Source: DASUFP01 sp036274495
Lineage (GTDB): Bacteria; Bacteroidota; Bacteroidia; AKYH767-A; OLB10
Assembly: GCA_036274495.1 (NCBI GenBank)
Contig: DASUFP010000106.1
Span: forward strand, 34,776 to 98,775
Length of the DNA stretch: 64,000 bases
Direction: 5' to 3'
Part shown: one piece after another, positions 44,101 to 53,124 of the stretch
Numbering within the stretch: the first letter of the stretch is position 1
How the letters are laid out: each line of letters begins with the position of its first letter
Made by a program: the position numbers and the translations under genes
Notes under the pieces: model-generated
What the model was told of the DNA's origin: nothing
Seen by the model: the letters and a program-made list of their open reading frames with translations, nothing else
The model's database searches: none

Positions 44101-44175
44101 CTCACCCTTTATGTTATTCCCGCCATGTATTCTTTTTTCTCCCGGCACAGGCATGCACCTTCTGATGAGGAATAA
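41104..44175 (+). CDS. RND efflux permease, TTG start
   Basis: A 1023-residue proton-driven multidrug-type RND permease with 12 membrane helices and two large periplasmic loops. The N-terminus SIRRPVLAIVMSL and LATGLVVDDGIVVTENIF (proton-relay DD pair in TM4) are family marks; ILMTTIATALGALPIAL and the IVVIGGLLFSLILTLYVIPA end are typical. Translation must start at TTG 41104: a TAA at 41083 closes the frame upstream, and the next Met would delete the conserved N-terminus. Pairs with the adaptor gene upstream. Substrates unknown. Confidence 0.93.
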   Translation: MSLSSTSIRRPVLAIVMSLTIVIFGIIGYYFLGIREFPSIDPPVITVRTNYTGASADIIESQITEPLEKVINGIAGIRTISSASNLGSSIITIEFNLDADLEAAANDVRDKVSQAIRQLPQDIDALPVVSKADANSDAIISMTIQNDTKNQLEVSDFAENVVAQRMQTIPGVSSVQIWGQKRYAMRIWMDPEKLAAHRLTPLDVYNALQRENVELPSGKIAGDNTELTVRTTGKFTTEDDFNNMNIAASGDNSIKLSDVGYAVLGTENEETILRQSGVPMVAVALVPQPGANYIDISNEFYKRYEQIRKEIPESYKLDIALDNTRFIKTSILEVKETLLIAIVLVILIIFLFFREWIIAVRPLIDIPVSLIGAFFIMYLMGYSINTLTLLAVVLATGLVVDDGIVVTENIFKKVEKGMNPVKAAHEGSNEIFFAVISTSVTLAAVFMPVIFLQGFVGRLFREFGVVIAGSVLISAFVSLSLTPMLNARLLRKGGHHNKFYRKTEPFFVNMEKGYFTSLTRFMKNRRIAWLIIGVSFVMIYGFFDTLQSELSPIDDRSYLRLLVTAPEGASYDYTDNFILKLTDFINDSVPEKSALLTVTAPNFTGSGSVNTGFGRIVLVDPSKRKRSQAEIADYLNAKLRTFNEARTFIVQEQTISAGGLSRGALPVQFVIQAPDFDKLKEALPKFLEAANADPVFQNVDANLKFNKPELQVTIEREKARNLGVSVLDIAQTLQLSLSGQRFSYFNIAGKQYQVIGQFDRANRDEPVDMKSIYVRSVSGKLIQLDNLVKVQEVSNPPQLYHYNRYISATVSAGLAPGKTIGDGITEMKKIAGTILDDSFSTDLAGPSRDYSESSSNILFAFLLALLLIYLVLAAQFESFIDPFVIMITVPLALAGALISLWMFDQTLNIFSQIGMIMLIGLVTKNGILIVEFANQLREKGVAKADAILQAATARLRPILMTTIATALGALPIALALGAGAESRKSMGIVVIGGLLFSLILTLYVIPAMYSFFSRHRHAPSDEE

Positions 44176-44216
44176 TTGAGACAGCATTCCCGGATTATGT
44201 AATGCATTGGGAACAC

Positions 44217-45848
44217 TCAGTTCACCCACAAATCGGTAAATGAAAAGGCAGTGCCGTCAAAGAGGCCCTTGTCGCTCAGTTTAATTGTCGGAATAACCAG
44301 CAACGCCATAAAGGATAATGTCATAAAGGGAGCGTTGAGGTTACTTCCCATACTTTTTACTTTTTGGTCTATTTCAGAATAGATCCGGCCTACCTCGTCA
44401 CAACTTTTATCACTCATCAATCCGGCTATGGGTAATGGAACTACTAATTCTCCTTTATGGTCTACGGCGCTTAATCCCCCCTTGTTTGCCATCAGCAAAT
44501 TCACCGCCCGGCATATAGATTCGTCATCGGAGCCCACTGCAATAATATTATGCGAATCGTGAGCAACTGTTGAAGCTATGGCACCTTGCTGTATTTTAAA
44601 ATTGCTGATGAATGCTACCGCGGGCGATGCCTGCATATAACGATTTACCACTGCAATTTTAAGCAGGTTATTCTGCGGGTCAGCTACAGCATATCCGTCT
44701 TTGAGTGTCGCTTCCGTTTCAGAAAGTTGAGTGACCAGTTGTCCCTCAACAGCATTTATGACTCTTATTTTTTTTCCTTTGGCGGGAACCGTGAAATCCG
44801 AAGGATATTTTGAATGACTATGAAAATTGTTGATGATGATATGTTCTTTTTCCCGGAGCACGCAATTGCCGTTTCTGTTCACACAACGACCGTTTATCCA
44901 GGTCTCAACAACATGCATATTCTCAAGATCATCCACTACCACAAAATCGGCCGGATCGCCTTTTCTGAGCAACCCGACATTCAGATTATAATGGTTCACA
45001 GGATTGACACAGGCACATTGCAGTACATCAAACAGATGATGTCCTTTTTGGAGAGCTCTTTTTGCAAGCAGATTAATGTGTCCATGCACTAATTCATCCG
45101 GGTGTTTATCGTCGCTGCACAACATTACCATAGAAGGAAATTCGCTGATAAGTTCATGCAATGCCTCAAAGTTTCTGGCAGCCGAGCCCTCTCTTATCAG
45201 GATTTTCATTCCATATTTCAACTTGTTGAGTGCCTCTTCTTTGGTAAAACATTCATGGTCGGTTGAAATGCCCGCTGCAACATATTTTCCTGCCGCTTCT
45301 CCCATCAAACCGGGAGCATGACCATCAACCGGTTTTCCCATTTTTTTTGCCAAAGCAATTTTAGCCATCACTTCCTCATCGCCGGATAATACACCGGGAT
45401 AATTCATCATTTCCGATAAATAACCAATTTCGGACCTCCTCAGCAGCCTTTCGGTTTCCGTCACTCCAAGTACTGCTCCCGCTGTTTCAAATTGTGTGGC
45501 CGGCACGCAGGAAGGGGCTCCAAAATGAAATTTTAAGAGCGCCGACCGGGCATTTTCTATCATATACTCCACACCTGCCATTCCGCAAACATTGGCAATC
45601 TCGTGGGGATCGCTGACTGTGGCAACAGTCCCATGTACCAATGCTTTACGGGCAAACTCATAAGGTGTAAGCATAGAACTTTCAATATGGATATGTGCAT
45701 CAACAAATCCCGGGAGAATATACCTCTCAGGGGCGACTTCAAGAGGTTTCAGGGCCGAAATAGTCCCGTTTTCGATTTGAACCGTACAGGGGTACACCTT
45801 TCGGTTATGCACATCTATAAGCTGCCCGGTGACCGAATCAGGAGACAT
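44217..45848 (-). CDS. ade: Adenine deaminase
   Basis: A 543-residue amidohydrolase-type enzyme converting adenine to hypoxanthine and ammonia in purine salvage. Metal-binding HIHIES near residue 60, TVATVSDPHEIANVCG, and VDGHAPG are the family motifs. The ATG at 45848 gives the normal start (SPDSVTGQLIDVHNRK) and is preferred to a TTG at 45881 that would add 11 residues. It is divergent from the cold-shock gene, with 87 nt between starts. Confidence 0.93.
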   Translation of the reverse strand: MSPDSVTGQLIDVHNRKVYPCTVQIENGTISALKPLEVAPERYILPGFVDAHIHIESSMLTPYEFARKALVHGTVATVSDPHEIANVCGMAGVEYMIENARSALLKFHFGAPSCVPATQFETAGAVLGVTETERLLRRSEIGYLSEMMNYPGVLSGDEEVMAKIALAKKMGKPVDGHAPGLMGEAAGKYVAAGISTDHECFTKEEALNKLKYGMKILIREGSAARNFEALHELISEFPSMVMLCSDDKHPDELVHGHINLLAKRALQKGHHLFDVLQCACVNPVNHYNLNVGLLRKGDPADFVVVDDLENMHVVETWINGRCVNRNGNCVLREKEHIIINNFHSHSKYPSDFTVPAKGKKIRVINAVEGQLVTQLSETEATLKDGYAVADPQNNLLKIAVVNRYMQASPAVAFISNFKIQQGAIASTVAHDSHNIIAVGSDDESICRAVNLLMANKGGLSAVDHKGELVVPLPIAGLMSDKSCDEVGRIYSEIDQKVKSMGSNLNAPFMTLSFMALLVIPTIKLSDKGLFDGTAFSFTDLWVN

Positions 45849-45893
45849 ATTGAATTTTTTTGGGGGGATAAGTGTTTTCAAACAAAATAGTAG

Positions 45894-45901
45894 TACTTTT
45901 G
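45894..45901 (+). promoter_or_regulatory. Promoter -7 box for the cold-shock gene
   Basis: TACTTTTG, exact match to TAnnTTTG, ends 34 nt before the ATG, giving a leader of about 28 nt. The short leader is unlike the long structured cspA leaders of enteric bacteria. Confidence 0.55.
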
Positions 45902-45935
45902 AGCATAATCTTTAACAAAATTAATTTATTACACA

Positions 45936-46130
45936 ATGAAAACAGGTAAAGTAAAGTTTTTCAACGAATCCAAAGGTTTTGGTTTTATCGTTGAGGACGA
46001 TTCCAAGCAGGACATCTTCGTTCATCACTCCGGCTTGATTGACAAAGTAAAAGAGAATGACTCTGTTACTTATGAAATCACAGAAGGACGTAAAGGTCCT
46101 AATGCTGTTAATGTTAAAAGACTCCAGTAA
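45936..46130 (+). CDS. Cold-shock-domain protein (CspA-like)
   Basis: A 64-residue single cold-shock domain. RNA-binding motifs RNP1 KGFGFI (13-18) and RNP2 DIFVHHS (26-32) are intact. It binds single-stranded RNA or DNA and keeps transcripts unfolded. It is a monocistronic unit: own -7 box upstream and a clear terminator 45 nt after the stop. Confidence 0.95.
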   Translation: MKTGKVKFFNESKGFGFIVEDDSKQDIFVHHSGLIDKVKENDSVTYEITEGRKGPNAVNVKRLQ

Positions 46131-46175
46131 TCATTATAGCCAAACGGCAATTACTAGTATTAACATTACAAAGAA

Positions 46176-46202
46176 CCCTGGTAGCAATACCGGGGTTTTT
46201 TT
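46176..46202 (+). terminator. Rho-independent terminator of the cold-shock gene
   Basis: CCCTGGTA and TACCGGGG pair (one G-T pair) around a GCAA loop, followed by seven T residues. GCAA is a stable tetraloop type. 45 nt after the stop codon. Confidence 0.9.
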
Positions 46203-46319
46203 ATGGTCAAAATGATTTAATAAAAGTTTAAGTCCTCATTTTATTTCCGGTAAATACCCATCCGGCTTTTATAAGGATGACTTTATCTTAAACTGTTATT
46301 CATTTCTGCTCTGCCTGAG

Positions 46320-46327
46320 TATATTTG
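46320..46327 (+). promoter_or_regulatory. Promoter -7 box for recG
   Basis: TATATTTG, exact match to TAnnTTTG, about 47 nt before the TTG start of recG. No clear -33. Confidence 0.45.
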
Positions 46328-46374
46328 TATCTGTATAACAAAAATCACCGGCTAAATTCCTAAATTAACCCGCT

Positions 46375-48477
46375 TTGTCTTCTTTTTTCGATACAGGTAT
46401 TGAATTCCTGAAAGGGGTTGGCCCTCATAAAGGGGAGACCCTGAAAAAGGAATTGGGGATTTTCACTTTTGGCGATCTGTTGTTTCATTTTCCTTTCAGG
46501 TATGTCGACCGTACCCAATTTTATAAGATAAACCAGGTTGTCGATGATGCCGCATGGGTTCAGATAAAGGGGCGGCTGGTTAGTCTGAGAACAATTGGTG
46601 CCAAAAGAGCGATGCGCATGGTTGGCATGTTTCAGGATGAAACCGGAACTGTTGAACTGGTATGGTTTAAGGGAATTAAATGGCTCAGGGATTCATTAAA
46701 GCCGAATGCCGATTATATCCTGTTTGGCAAGCCGGCATGGTATGGAAATAAACTGAATTTTCCGCACCCCGAACTGGAACTTATCGCTCCTGTACAAAAA
46801 GCTGTGCCGGTAGCGTTGCAGCCTTTCTACAATACAACTGAAGCTTGTCGTGCAAAAGGCCTTGACAGTAAAGGAATTTTGCGTCTTCAAAAAGAACTTT
46901 GGCGGAATCTGCCTGCCGTATTACCCGAATCCCTTCCGGAACATCTGCTGCAGTCCTTGAACATGTTGCCGCTGCGGGAGGCACTTTCGTCCATTCATTT
47001 TCCTTCTGATACCACAAATCTTAAAAACGCTCAATTCCGTCTCAAGTTCGAAGAACTGTTTTATATCCAGCTCGAACTTCTGGTTCGAAAACTCATCAAT
47101 ACAAAAAAATACAAAGGGAAAGTTATTTCCAGTATCGGTGAACATTTCAATCACTTCTATCAAAAGCATCTTCCTTTTGCTCTCACCAACGCTCAAAAAC
47201 GTGTTTTAAAGGAAATCAGAAGCGATTTGGGTTCCGGTGCTCAAATGAACCGTTTGCTGCAGGGAGATGTTGGAAGCGGTAAAACAATTGTTGCCCTTAT
47301 GAGTATGATAATGGTTTATGACAATGGATTTCAGGCATGCTTGATGGCGCCAACAGAAATTCTGGCTCTGCAGCATTACAATGCCGTTTCACAATTGCTC
47401 GAAGGAACCGGAATGGAAGTTGGACTGCTTACCGGGTCAACAAAAAATGCTGAAAGAAAAGTGCTTCTTGAAAAGCTTGCAGATGGATCCTTGCCGTTTG
47501 TTATAGGAACACACGCACTCATTGAGGACAGGGTACAGTTCAACAATATTGGACTTGTTATTATTGATGAACAGCACAGGTTTGGGGTCGAACAGCGTGC
47601 CAAGTTGTGGAAAAAAGACGCTGCCCCTCCGCATATTTTGGTTATGACCGCCACACCCATCCCCCGTACCCTGGCAATGACCCTTTATGGCGATCTTGAA
47701 ACAAGTGTAATTGATGAATTGCCCCCCGGACGTAAACCTATACGCACCGAACACCGCTTTGAGTCGTCACGGCTGAGGCTGGTGGGATTTCTTAAAAAAG
47801 AAATAGCCAAAGGACGTCAGGTATATATAGTTTATCCGCTCATTGAAGAATCAGAAAAACTTGACCTCATGAATCTTCAGCAAGGGTATGAATCTGTATG
47901 TCGCGATTTTCCACTGCCCGATTACAGAGTCAGCATTGTTCACGGCCGGATGAAATCAAAAGACAAGGACAGTGAAATGCAACTGTTTTCATCCGGCAAA
48001 ACACATATTATGGTAGCCACCACCGTAATTGAAGTTGGCGTAAATGTACCCAATGCCTCGGTTATGGTAATTGAAAGTGCCGAACGGTTTGGTCTGTCGC
48101 AATTGCATCAATTACGTGGCAGGGTAGGACGTGGTGCCGATCAGTCGTATTGTATTCTGATGACCGGTAATAAACTCTCCTCAGAAGCCCGGTTACGTAT
48201 GAATACCATGGTGCGTACAAACGATGGATTTGAAATCGCAGAAGTCGACATGCAACTCAGAGGACACGGCGACCTGGCAGGTACACAGCAATCGGGGGTA
48301 GTTAGCCTGAAAATTGCAGACCTTACCAGAGATGGCGCTATCCTTTCGGTTGCCCGCAACGCGGCAATTGAAATGCTCAAAAATGACCCTGATCTGAAAG
48401 CACCTGCTAACGCTATTGCTGCGCACATCCTTTCTGCTAAAAGAGCCGGTAAAAAAGATATGAGCAGAATATCCTGA
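46375..48477 (+). CDS. recG: ATP-dependent DNA helicase RecG, TTG start
   Basis: A 700-residue helicase that remodels stalled replication forks and Holliday junctions. An N-terminal wedge/OB domain begins about residue 60; Walker A GDVGSGKT at 297-304; DEQHRFGV box at about 395-402; MTATPIPRTL, then the C-terminal helicase domain with TTVIEVGVNVPNA and QLHQLRGRVGRG. Start TTG at 46375 is forced: an in-frame TAA lies at 46366-46368, and the first ATG would remove about 80 conserved residues (FFDTGIEFLKGVGPHKG is typical of Bacteroidota RecG). Confidence 0.95.
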   Translation: MSSFFDTGIEFLKGVGPHKGETLKKELGIFTFGDLLFHFPFRYVDRTQFYKINQVVDDAAWVQIKGRLVSLRTIGAKRAMRMVGMFQDETGTVELVWFKGIKWLRDSLKPNADYILFGKPAWYGNKLNFPHPELELIAPVQKAVPVALQPFYNTTEACRAKGLDSKGILRLQKELWRNLPAVLPESLPEHLLQSLNMLPLREALSSIHFPSDTTNLKNAQFRLKFEELFYIQLELLVRKLINTKKYKGKVISSIGEHFNHFYQKHLPFALTNAQKRVLKEIRSDLGSGAQMNRLLQGDVGSGKTIVALMSMIMVYDNGFQACLMAPTEILALQHYNAVSQLLEGTGMEVGLLTGSTKNAERKVLLEKLADGSLPFVIGTHALIEDRVQFNNIGLVIIDEQHRFGVEQRAKLWKKDAAPPHILVMTATPIPRTLAMTLYGDLETSVIDELPPGRKPIRTEHRFESSRLRLVGFLKKEIAKGRQVYIVYPLIEESEKLDLMNLQQGYESVCRDFPLPDYRVSIVHGRMKSKDKDSEMQLFSSGKTHIMVATTVIEVGVNVPNASVMVIESAERFGLSQLHQLRGRVGRGADQSYCILMTGNKLSSEARLRMNTMVRTNDGFEIAEVDMQLRGHGDLAGTQQSGVVSLKIADLTRDGAILSVARNAAIEMLKNDPDLKAPANAIAAHILSAKRAGKKDMSRIS

Positions 48478-48586
48478 TTCGGACTTCCATATTGTTGATT
48501 TTAAGGCGCTCCGTAAAATAATCCTCCCGTTCCCCAAACATCAAAATGTAGCGGAAGCCAACCCTCATTTTTCTTAAATTTACAGG

Positions 48587-51500
48587 ATGATCAGGAAGGT
48601 CCTACCTGCATATGATGCTAACCGGAAACTTTTAAAGTTACTGTTGTTTTTACTTGTTGTGCCGCAATTTTCTGAAGCGCAACAATACAGGTCAACTACA
48701 ATTTCTCTGGCTGACGGATTAACACAAAGTTCAGTTTACTCAATTGTTCAGGATCAGCAGGGGTTCACATGGATGGCCACCCAGGACGGACTCAACAAAT
48801 ACGATGGCATCAGTTTCTTATCGTATCGGGAAGAGCCCTTCGATTCCCAATCTGTTTCGTCCGGCAACATCAGCACACTGTTTTGTGATTCAAAAAACCG
48901 CCTTTGGGTAGGTACGGCAACCGGTGGGCTAAATCGTTTTGTCAGGAGCGGCGGACATTTTGTGCATTACACAATGGGTGCCGAAAATGAATCCGGAACA
49001 GGTCGCATCATCAATGCTATTGCCGAAGACCAAAATGGAAACATCTGGGCGGGTACTGCCAATGGTTTGTTTTGCATGCAACACGATAGCGCATTTACCA
49101 TGGTACCCCTTCGCGTAAATGCTTCGGATACCATTCCTGATAAATTTGTAAGCGCGTTGTTTAAAGATAAACAAGGCAATTTATGGATAGGCACCTTTCA
49201 GGGCCTTTTTATGATCCCTGTTGGTGCAAATAAAAGCAGTCATTCTCAACCTGCATTTTTCAGTCCTGAAAATCAATCATTTGCAGACCCCGTTGTAGCT
49301 GCCATTGCACAGGATTTGACAGGCCGTTTATGGGTTGGGTCCCGTAATGGTATCGACATCCTTGACAATAATGGGAACATCGCACAACGCCTGCAGGTTG
49401 GTGAAAAAAATCACTCAGGGATACGATCAAATTTTATTTCCGGATTATTGCTTGCTGCTGACGGAACCATGTGGGTGAGCTACAGAGATAGCGGGATTCA
49501 GTATACGAGCATTGATGCAGGCGGGACGGTAGCTTTTCATGATATAATTACCATGAATGAGTCGCCATTGCTGGATCAGGGGATGACCTTGTCGGTATAT
49601 GAGGATCGAATTACCCCGGGAATGATTTGGGTAGGGTTTAATGCGGGCGGAATTGTAAAATTAGCTCCGGTCACAAAAAAATTTAAAACAGATCTTTTAC
49701 AAAAACCCGGCATACAGTCGCCATTCGTTACCTCACTTACAAAGGATGCCGATGGTGTTATTTGGATAGGAACGACTTCCGGGTTGATCAGAAAAGATAA
49801 GTCAGGGAAAAATTATGATATAATCTATCCGACAAAATATTCAAAGGCAAAAGGTGTAGAGAACTATATCGGCGGTGTAGTTTGCTTGTCGTCAGGTGAT
49901 ATTATTTTTAGTTCAGGGTCGGCAACCATGCGGATTAAACATGGTTCACTCATACCCGAGCCAATTCCAAGTGCGGTACCTGAGCCACCTTATATCCGAT
50001 CACTGTATCTGGCGGGCGATGGATCACTGTTTGCCATTTTACGATATGGGGTTCAGAAATACAATCCCCTTACGGGTCAGTTTGTTCCGTATATAAGCAT
50101 TAACGATCCATTCCGCCTGCGCGACAGGGGATTTTACGTGAGTTGTATGTTGAGGGATAATTTGGGTAATACCTGGTTGGGAACTTCTAATGGCCTCGAT
50201 TTTTATGTTTCCGGAAAGCCCTTTGTAACTCCCGAGCAAACATTTTATCATAAACGAAGCGATACAACCAGTCTCCGGAATCATACCATCCTAAGCATTT
50301 ATCAGGATCATTCGGGGAGAATATGGGCAGGAACCATGAACGGACTTTCGCGTTTGTTTCACGATAACAGCTCGATGCGGTTTTTGAATTATTCAACTCA
50401 CAATGGATTAACCAATAATGTAGTTTACGCAATTGTGCAGGATACGCGTAACGACAAATTATGGTTGAGTACCAATAACGGGCTTACATTGTTTGATCCA
50501 AAAGGACATGCTGCCGCAAATTTTGATGTAAATGACGGTATACAAAGTAATGAATTCAACAGTTATGCATCCTTTATCTCTTCGGACGGCGAAATATTTT
50601 TTGGAGGAATAAATGGTTATACCTCTTTTTATCCGGCCGAAATATCGGCAGATACTACGGCACCTAAAGTCGCGCTGATGGGATTAACACTTGGAAACGG
50701 CAAATATATTTCGTTGGATGAAGCGCATACCATTGATCTCAAATACAGAGACAATAGTTTTTCGGTAAGTTTTGTTGGATTGCATTATGTAGATCCGGGA
50801 AAAAACTCTTATTCCTATAAGTTGGAAGGATTTCAGGACAACTGGATTTCTGTTGCAGGAAGTCCCAGGGTTAATTTCTCACAATTACCCCCCGGAAAAT
50901 ATACGTTCCGTATAAGGGCCGCCAACAGCGACGGTTATTACGGGAATGCGGAAAGCGCTTTGGTCATCAATTTACTTCCTCCCTTTTATAAGACCATCTG
51001 GTTTTTTTTGTTGATTGCTGCATTTATCAGTTCGGTACTCTGGGGATTGCATAAATACAGGTTGAGCATGAAGCTGGAGCAGATCCGGGAAATTGAGAAA
51101 CTTCGGAAGGCGACAGCAGCCGACTTTCACGATGAGCTGGGCCATAAACTTACCATCATCTCGTGGTTTGCCGAAATATTAAAAAAGAAAATGGGAGGCG
51201 ATCAGAGTGAACTTCGGCCCCACCTGGATAAAATTATTGAGACATCAGGAAACCTGTACCACACCATGAAGGATATGTTGTGGGCAATGGATCCGGATAA
51301 AGATTCTGTTTATGAATTGTACAATCAGATCAGGGATTTTGGTCAGGGGCTTTTTGATGAAACAGGAGTGCTTTTTGAATCGGATGATATTCCGGAAATG
51401 TTACATGATAAAATGGTTTCACCCGCACAGCGGCGCCACGTGCTGCTGATATTCAAGGAGGTGATGCATAACGCGCTCAAACATTCAGGCGGATCCGATG

Positions 51501-51703
51501 TTAAGCTTTCATTAAAAGCCGAAGACAAAAGAATACTTTTTTCATTTCGTGACAATGGAACAGGTTTCCGCATGAACGGACAGAATGTGGGTCACGGACT
51601 CAATAATGTAAAAAGAAGAGCACAGATGATAGATGCTGAAATTAGTATTCAGTCTGAAGGCAACGGTACCGTTGCACGTTTGGTGCTGCCGCTGACCGGA
51701 TAA
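48587..51703 (+). CDS. Sensor histidine kinase with periplasmic propeller
   Basis: A 1038-residue sensor. Signal/anchor segment at about 15-30, then about 11 two-component propeller repeats (G-x-x-W-x-G-T-x-x-G-L pattern) to about residue 690, a Y_Y_Y domain (about 715-790), a membrane helix (about 798-820) and a cytoplasmic kinase of the NarX/DesK type. The H-box is FHDELGH with His848; MHNALKH is the N-box and DNGTGF the G-box. Unlike many Bacteroidota propeller sensors it has no fused receiver or AraC domain; its partner is the adjacent LuxR-type regulator. The ligand is unknown; the propeller family often senses glycans. Confidence 0.9.
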   Translation: MIRKVLPAYDANRKLLKLLLFLLVVPQFSEAQQYRSTTISLADGLTQSSVYSIVQDQQGFTWMATQDGLNKYDGISFLSYREEPFDSQSVSSGNISTLFCDSKNRLWVGTATGGLNRFVRSGGHFVHYTMGAENESGTGRIINAIAEDQNGNIWAGTANGLFCMQHDSAFTMVPLRVNASDTIPDKFVSALFKDKQGNLWIGTFQGLFMIPVGANKSSHSQPAFFSPENQSFADPVVAAIAQDLTGRLWVGSRNGIDILDNNGNIAQRLQVGEKNHSGIRSNFISGLLLAADGTMWVSYRDSGIQYTSIDAGGTVAFHDIITMNESPLLDQGMTLSVYEDRITPGMIWVGFNAGGIVKLAPVTKKFKTDLLQKPGIQSPFVTSLTKDADGVIWIGTTSGLIRKDKSGKNYDIIYPTKYSKAKGVENYIGGVVCLSSGDIIFSSGSATMRIKHGSLIPEPIPSAVPEPPYIRSLYLAGDGSLFAILRYGVQKYNPLTGQFVPYISINDPFRLRDRGFYVSCMLRDNLGNTWLGTSNGLDFYVSGKPFVTPEQTFYHKRSDTTSLRNHTILSIYQDHSGRIWAGTMNGLSRLFHDNSSMRFLNYSTHNGLTNNVVYAIVQDTRNDKLWLSTNNGLTLFDPKGHAAANFDVNDGIQSNEFNSYASFISSDGEIFFGGINGYTSFYPAEISADTTAPKVALMGLTLGNGKYISLDEAHTIDLKYRDNSFSVSFVGLHYVDPGKNSYSYKLEGFQDNWISVAGSPRVNFSQLPPGKYTFRIRAANSDGYYGNAESALVINLLPPFYKTIWFFLLIAAFISSVLWGLHKYRLSMKLEQIREIEKLRKATAADFHDELGHKLTIISWFAEILKKKMGGDQSELRPHLDKIIETSGNLYHTMKDMLWAMDPDKDSVYELYNQIRDFGQGLFDETGVLFESDDIPEMLHDKMVSPAQRRHVLLIFKEVMHNALKHSGGSDVKLSLKAEDKRILFSFRDNGTGFRMNGQNVGHGLNNVKRRAQMIDAEISIQSEGNGTVARLVLPLTG

Positions 51704-51753
51704 CGGTAAGCGCAATTGTGAAAAAAGTTCAAACAAGATTCAAAACAAACACT

Positions 51754-52380
51754 ATGATAAAAGTAGCATTAGTCGACGACAACAAAGATCTGAGAGAAGG
51801 ATTACAGATTATGATGGATGAACATCAGGATGAGTTCCAATGTATTGGCGCATTCGCCGATGCCGAATCAGCGTATTCACGGATTCCTTTACTAAATCCG
51901 GACGTGGTCTTAATGGATATTAATTTGCCTGGTATGACAGGCATTCAGTGTGTTAAAAAGCTGAAAGAAAAAATGCCGAAACTCGATGTGATTATGCTTA
52001 CGGTTTTTGCTGAGGATGATACCGTATTTGATTCATTGTGTGCCGGAGCATGCGGTTACATCACCAAAAATGCTTCCCCTGAACAAATTCTGGATGCAAT
52101 ACGTGAAGTTCGCGACGGGGGAGCTCCTATGAGTGCACGAATCGCCAGGATGGTTGTTGGTTCGTTTAAAGTGCCGGCCGAACCATCGGTGCAACTCACC
52201 GATCGCGAACGGGAAGTCCTCGACCAGCTTTGTAAAGGAAAAAGTTATAAAATGGTAGCTGATGCTTTAAATATTACACACGATACGGTAAGACATCACA
52301 TTAAAAACATTTACAAAAAACTGGAAGTTCATTCTGTTTCTGAGGCGATTTTGAAAACCATGAAACAGAAACTGATTTAG
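51754..52380 (+). CDS. NarL/FixJ-type response regulator
   Basis: A 208-residue regulator: receiver domain (about 1-120) with acidic pair Asp8/Asp9 and phospho-acceptor Asp55 (VLMDINLPG), then a LuxR-type helix-turn-helix (about 145-205, LTDREREVLDQLCKGKSYKMVADALNI split across two helices). The ATG at 51754 starts directly with IKVALVDDN; a GTG 36 nt upstream would add an unrelated tail. It follows the kinase after 50 nt and is its expected partner. The four unknown envelope genes downstream are candidate targets. Confidence 0.93.
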   Translation: MIKVALVDDNKDLREGLQIMMDEHQDEFQCIGAFADAESAYSRIPLLNPDVVLMDINLPGMTGIQCVKKLKEKMPKLDVIMLTVFAEDDTVFDSLCAGACGYITKNASPEQILDAIREVRDGGAPMSARIARMVVGSFKVPAEPSVQLTDREREVLDQLCKGKSYKMVADALNITHDTVRHHIKNIYKKLEVHSVSEAILKTMKQKLI

Positions 52381-52669
52381 AGCTTTCAATAATAACAATC
52401 TGCTGTTGATAAGTTGAATTGTTTTGATCGTATAAAGTGGATTCGGCCAATTACTTTTGATTTGAATTTTTCACAATTGTTTTTCATTGACCCTTTTCTG
52501 TTGTTTTTTAATTCAACACCGGGTCTAATAAGAAAGGAGGCCCTTAAAATCACCTGAAATACTTTACCGGCAATGCCGTAACTTTTTTTTCTGCCTGAAT
52601 GGAATCAGGACAGATACCGAAACCGCCGGTATATTCGCGGATTTTTTTCAACTTTTCAAATCTTAAATC
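52381..52669 (+). promoter_or_regulatory. Region between the response regulator and the envelope operon
   Basis: 289 nt with no gene. It contains an exact -7 box TACTTTTG (52452-52459) with a TTTG 25 nt upstream, a T-tract hairpin (52564-52590), and a one-mismatch -7 box TATATTCG (52630-52637) placed 33 nt before the next ATG. An AAGGAGG at about 52535 has no start codon nearby. Most likely: an end-of-operon terminator and the start of the next transcription unit. Confidence 0.45.
52564..52590 (+). terminator. Possible terminator after the two-component genes
   Basis: TTACCGGC and GCCGTAA flank AAT, with one bulged base, followed by ACTTTTTTTT. The stem is short and the site is 184 nt after the stop, so confidence is moderate. 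Confidence 0.45.
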
Positions 52670-53119
52670 ATGAAACATTTTCTCAAAAAACTGCTTTTCG
52701 CATTACCCCTTTTTCTTTATCTGTTTTCAATTGCAACCGATGCTGCCGCAAGACCCAAGCTGCAAATCATTATCTCTACCAAATACAAGGGCGAGAATTG
52801 CTCTTCTGAGGGTGGCTGGTGTATTGATATAAACATCTGGGGCGAAAAAATTATTTCGCAACCGGGAAGTACCGATGTCGCCGGACATCTGGCTGAACTA
52901 CAGGTCAGCGACGACGGTAAAACGGCTACGCTCACATTTATTGATTCTAAAAACCCGGTCAAATTTGATGTTTTTGAATCGTTATCAAACATTACTCTTT
53001 CTCCGGAAATCGCGCGATTGCTTGGATGCAACGAAGTAATGCTTCTCGCCGGTAAATACAAAGTGGATTACTCTGCAAACAGGGGAGGCACTATAGTATT
53101 TAATACCCGGATCAGATAA
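52670..53119 (+). CDS. Exported protein of unknown family, paralogue A
   Basis: I do not recognise this family. 149 residues: signal peptide about 1-28 (ending DAAARP), then a mature domain of about 120 residues, mostly beta by pattern. Cys pair NCSSEGGWC (C-x6-C) near the N-terminus of the mature part and a lone Cys in LLGCNEV. It resembles the product at 53744-54196: both start RPK after the signal, have the C-x5/6-C pair with following ID, an acidic-Gly stretch before a threonine-rich strand, a helix with a Cys, then AGKY/AGTW and a final beta strand. First gene of a four-gene cluster, 5 nt from the next. A -7-like box lies 33 nt upstream. Function unknown. Confidence 0.75.
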   Translation: MKHFLKKLLFALPLFLYLFSIATDAAARPKLQIIISTKYKGENCSSEGGWCIDINIWGEKIISQPGSTDVAGHLAELQVSDDGKTATLTFIDSKNPVKFDVFESLSNITLSPEIARLLGCNEVMLLAGKYKVDYSANRGGTIVFNTRIR

Positions 53120-53124
53120 ATTAT

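Noticed and set aside
48575..48582. TAAATTTA as a -7 box for the sensor kinase
   Set aside because: One mismatch and only 4 nt from the ATG, so transcription would begin inside the gene.
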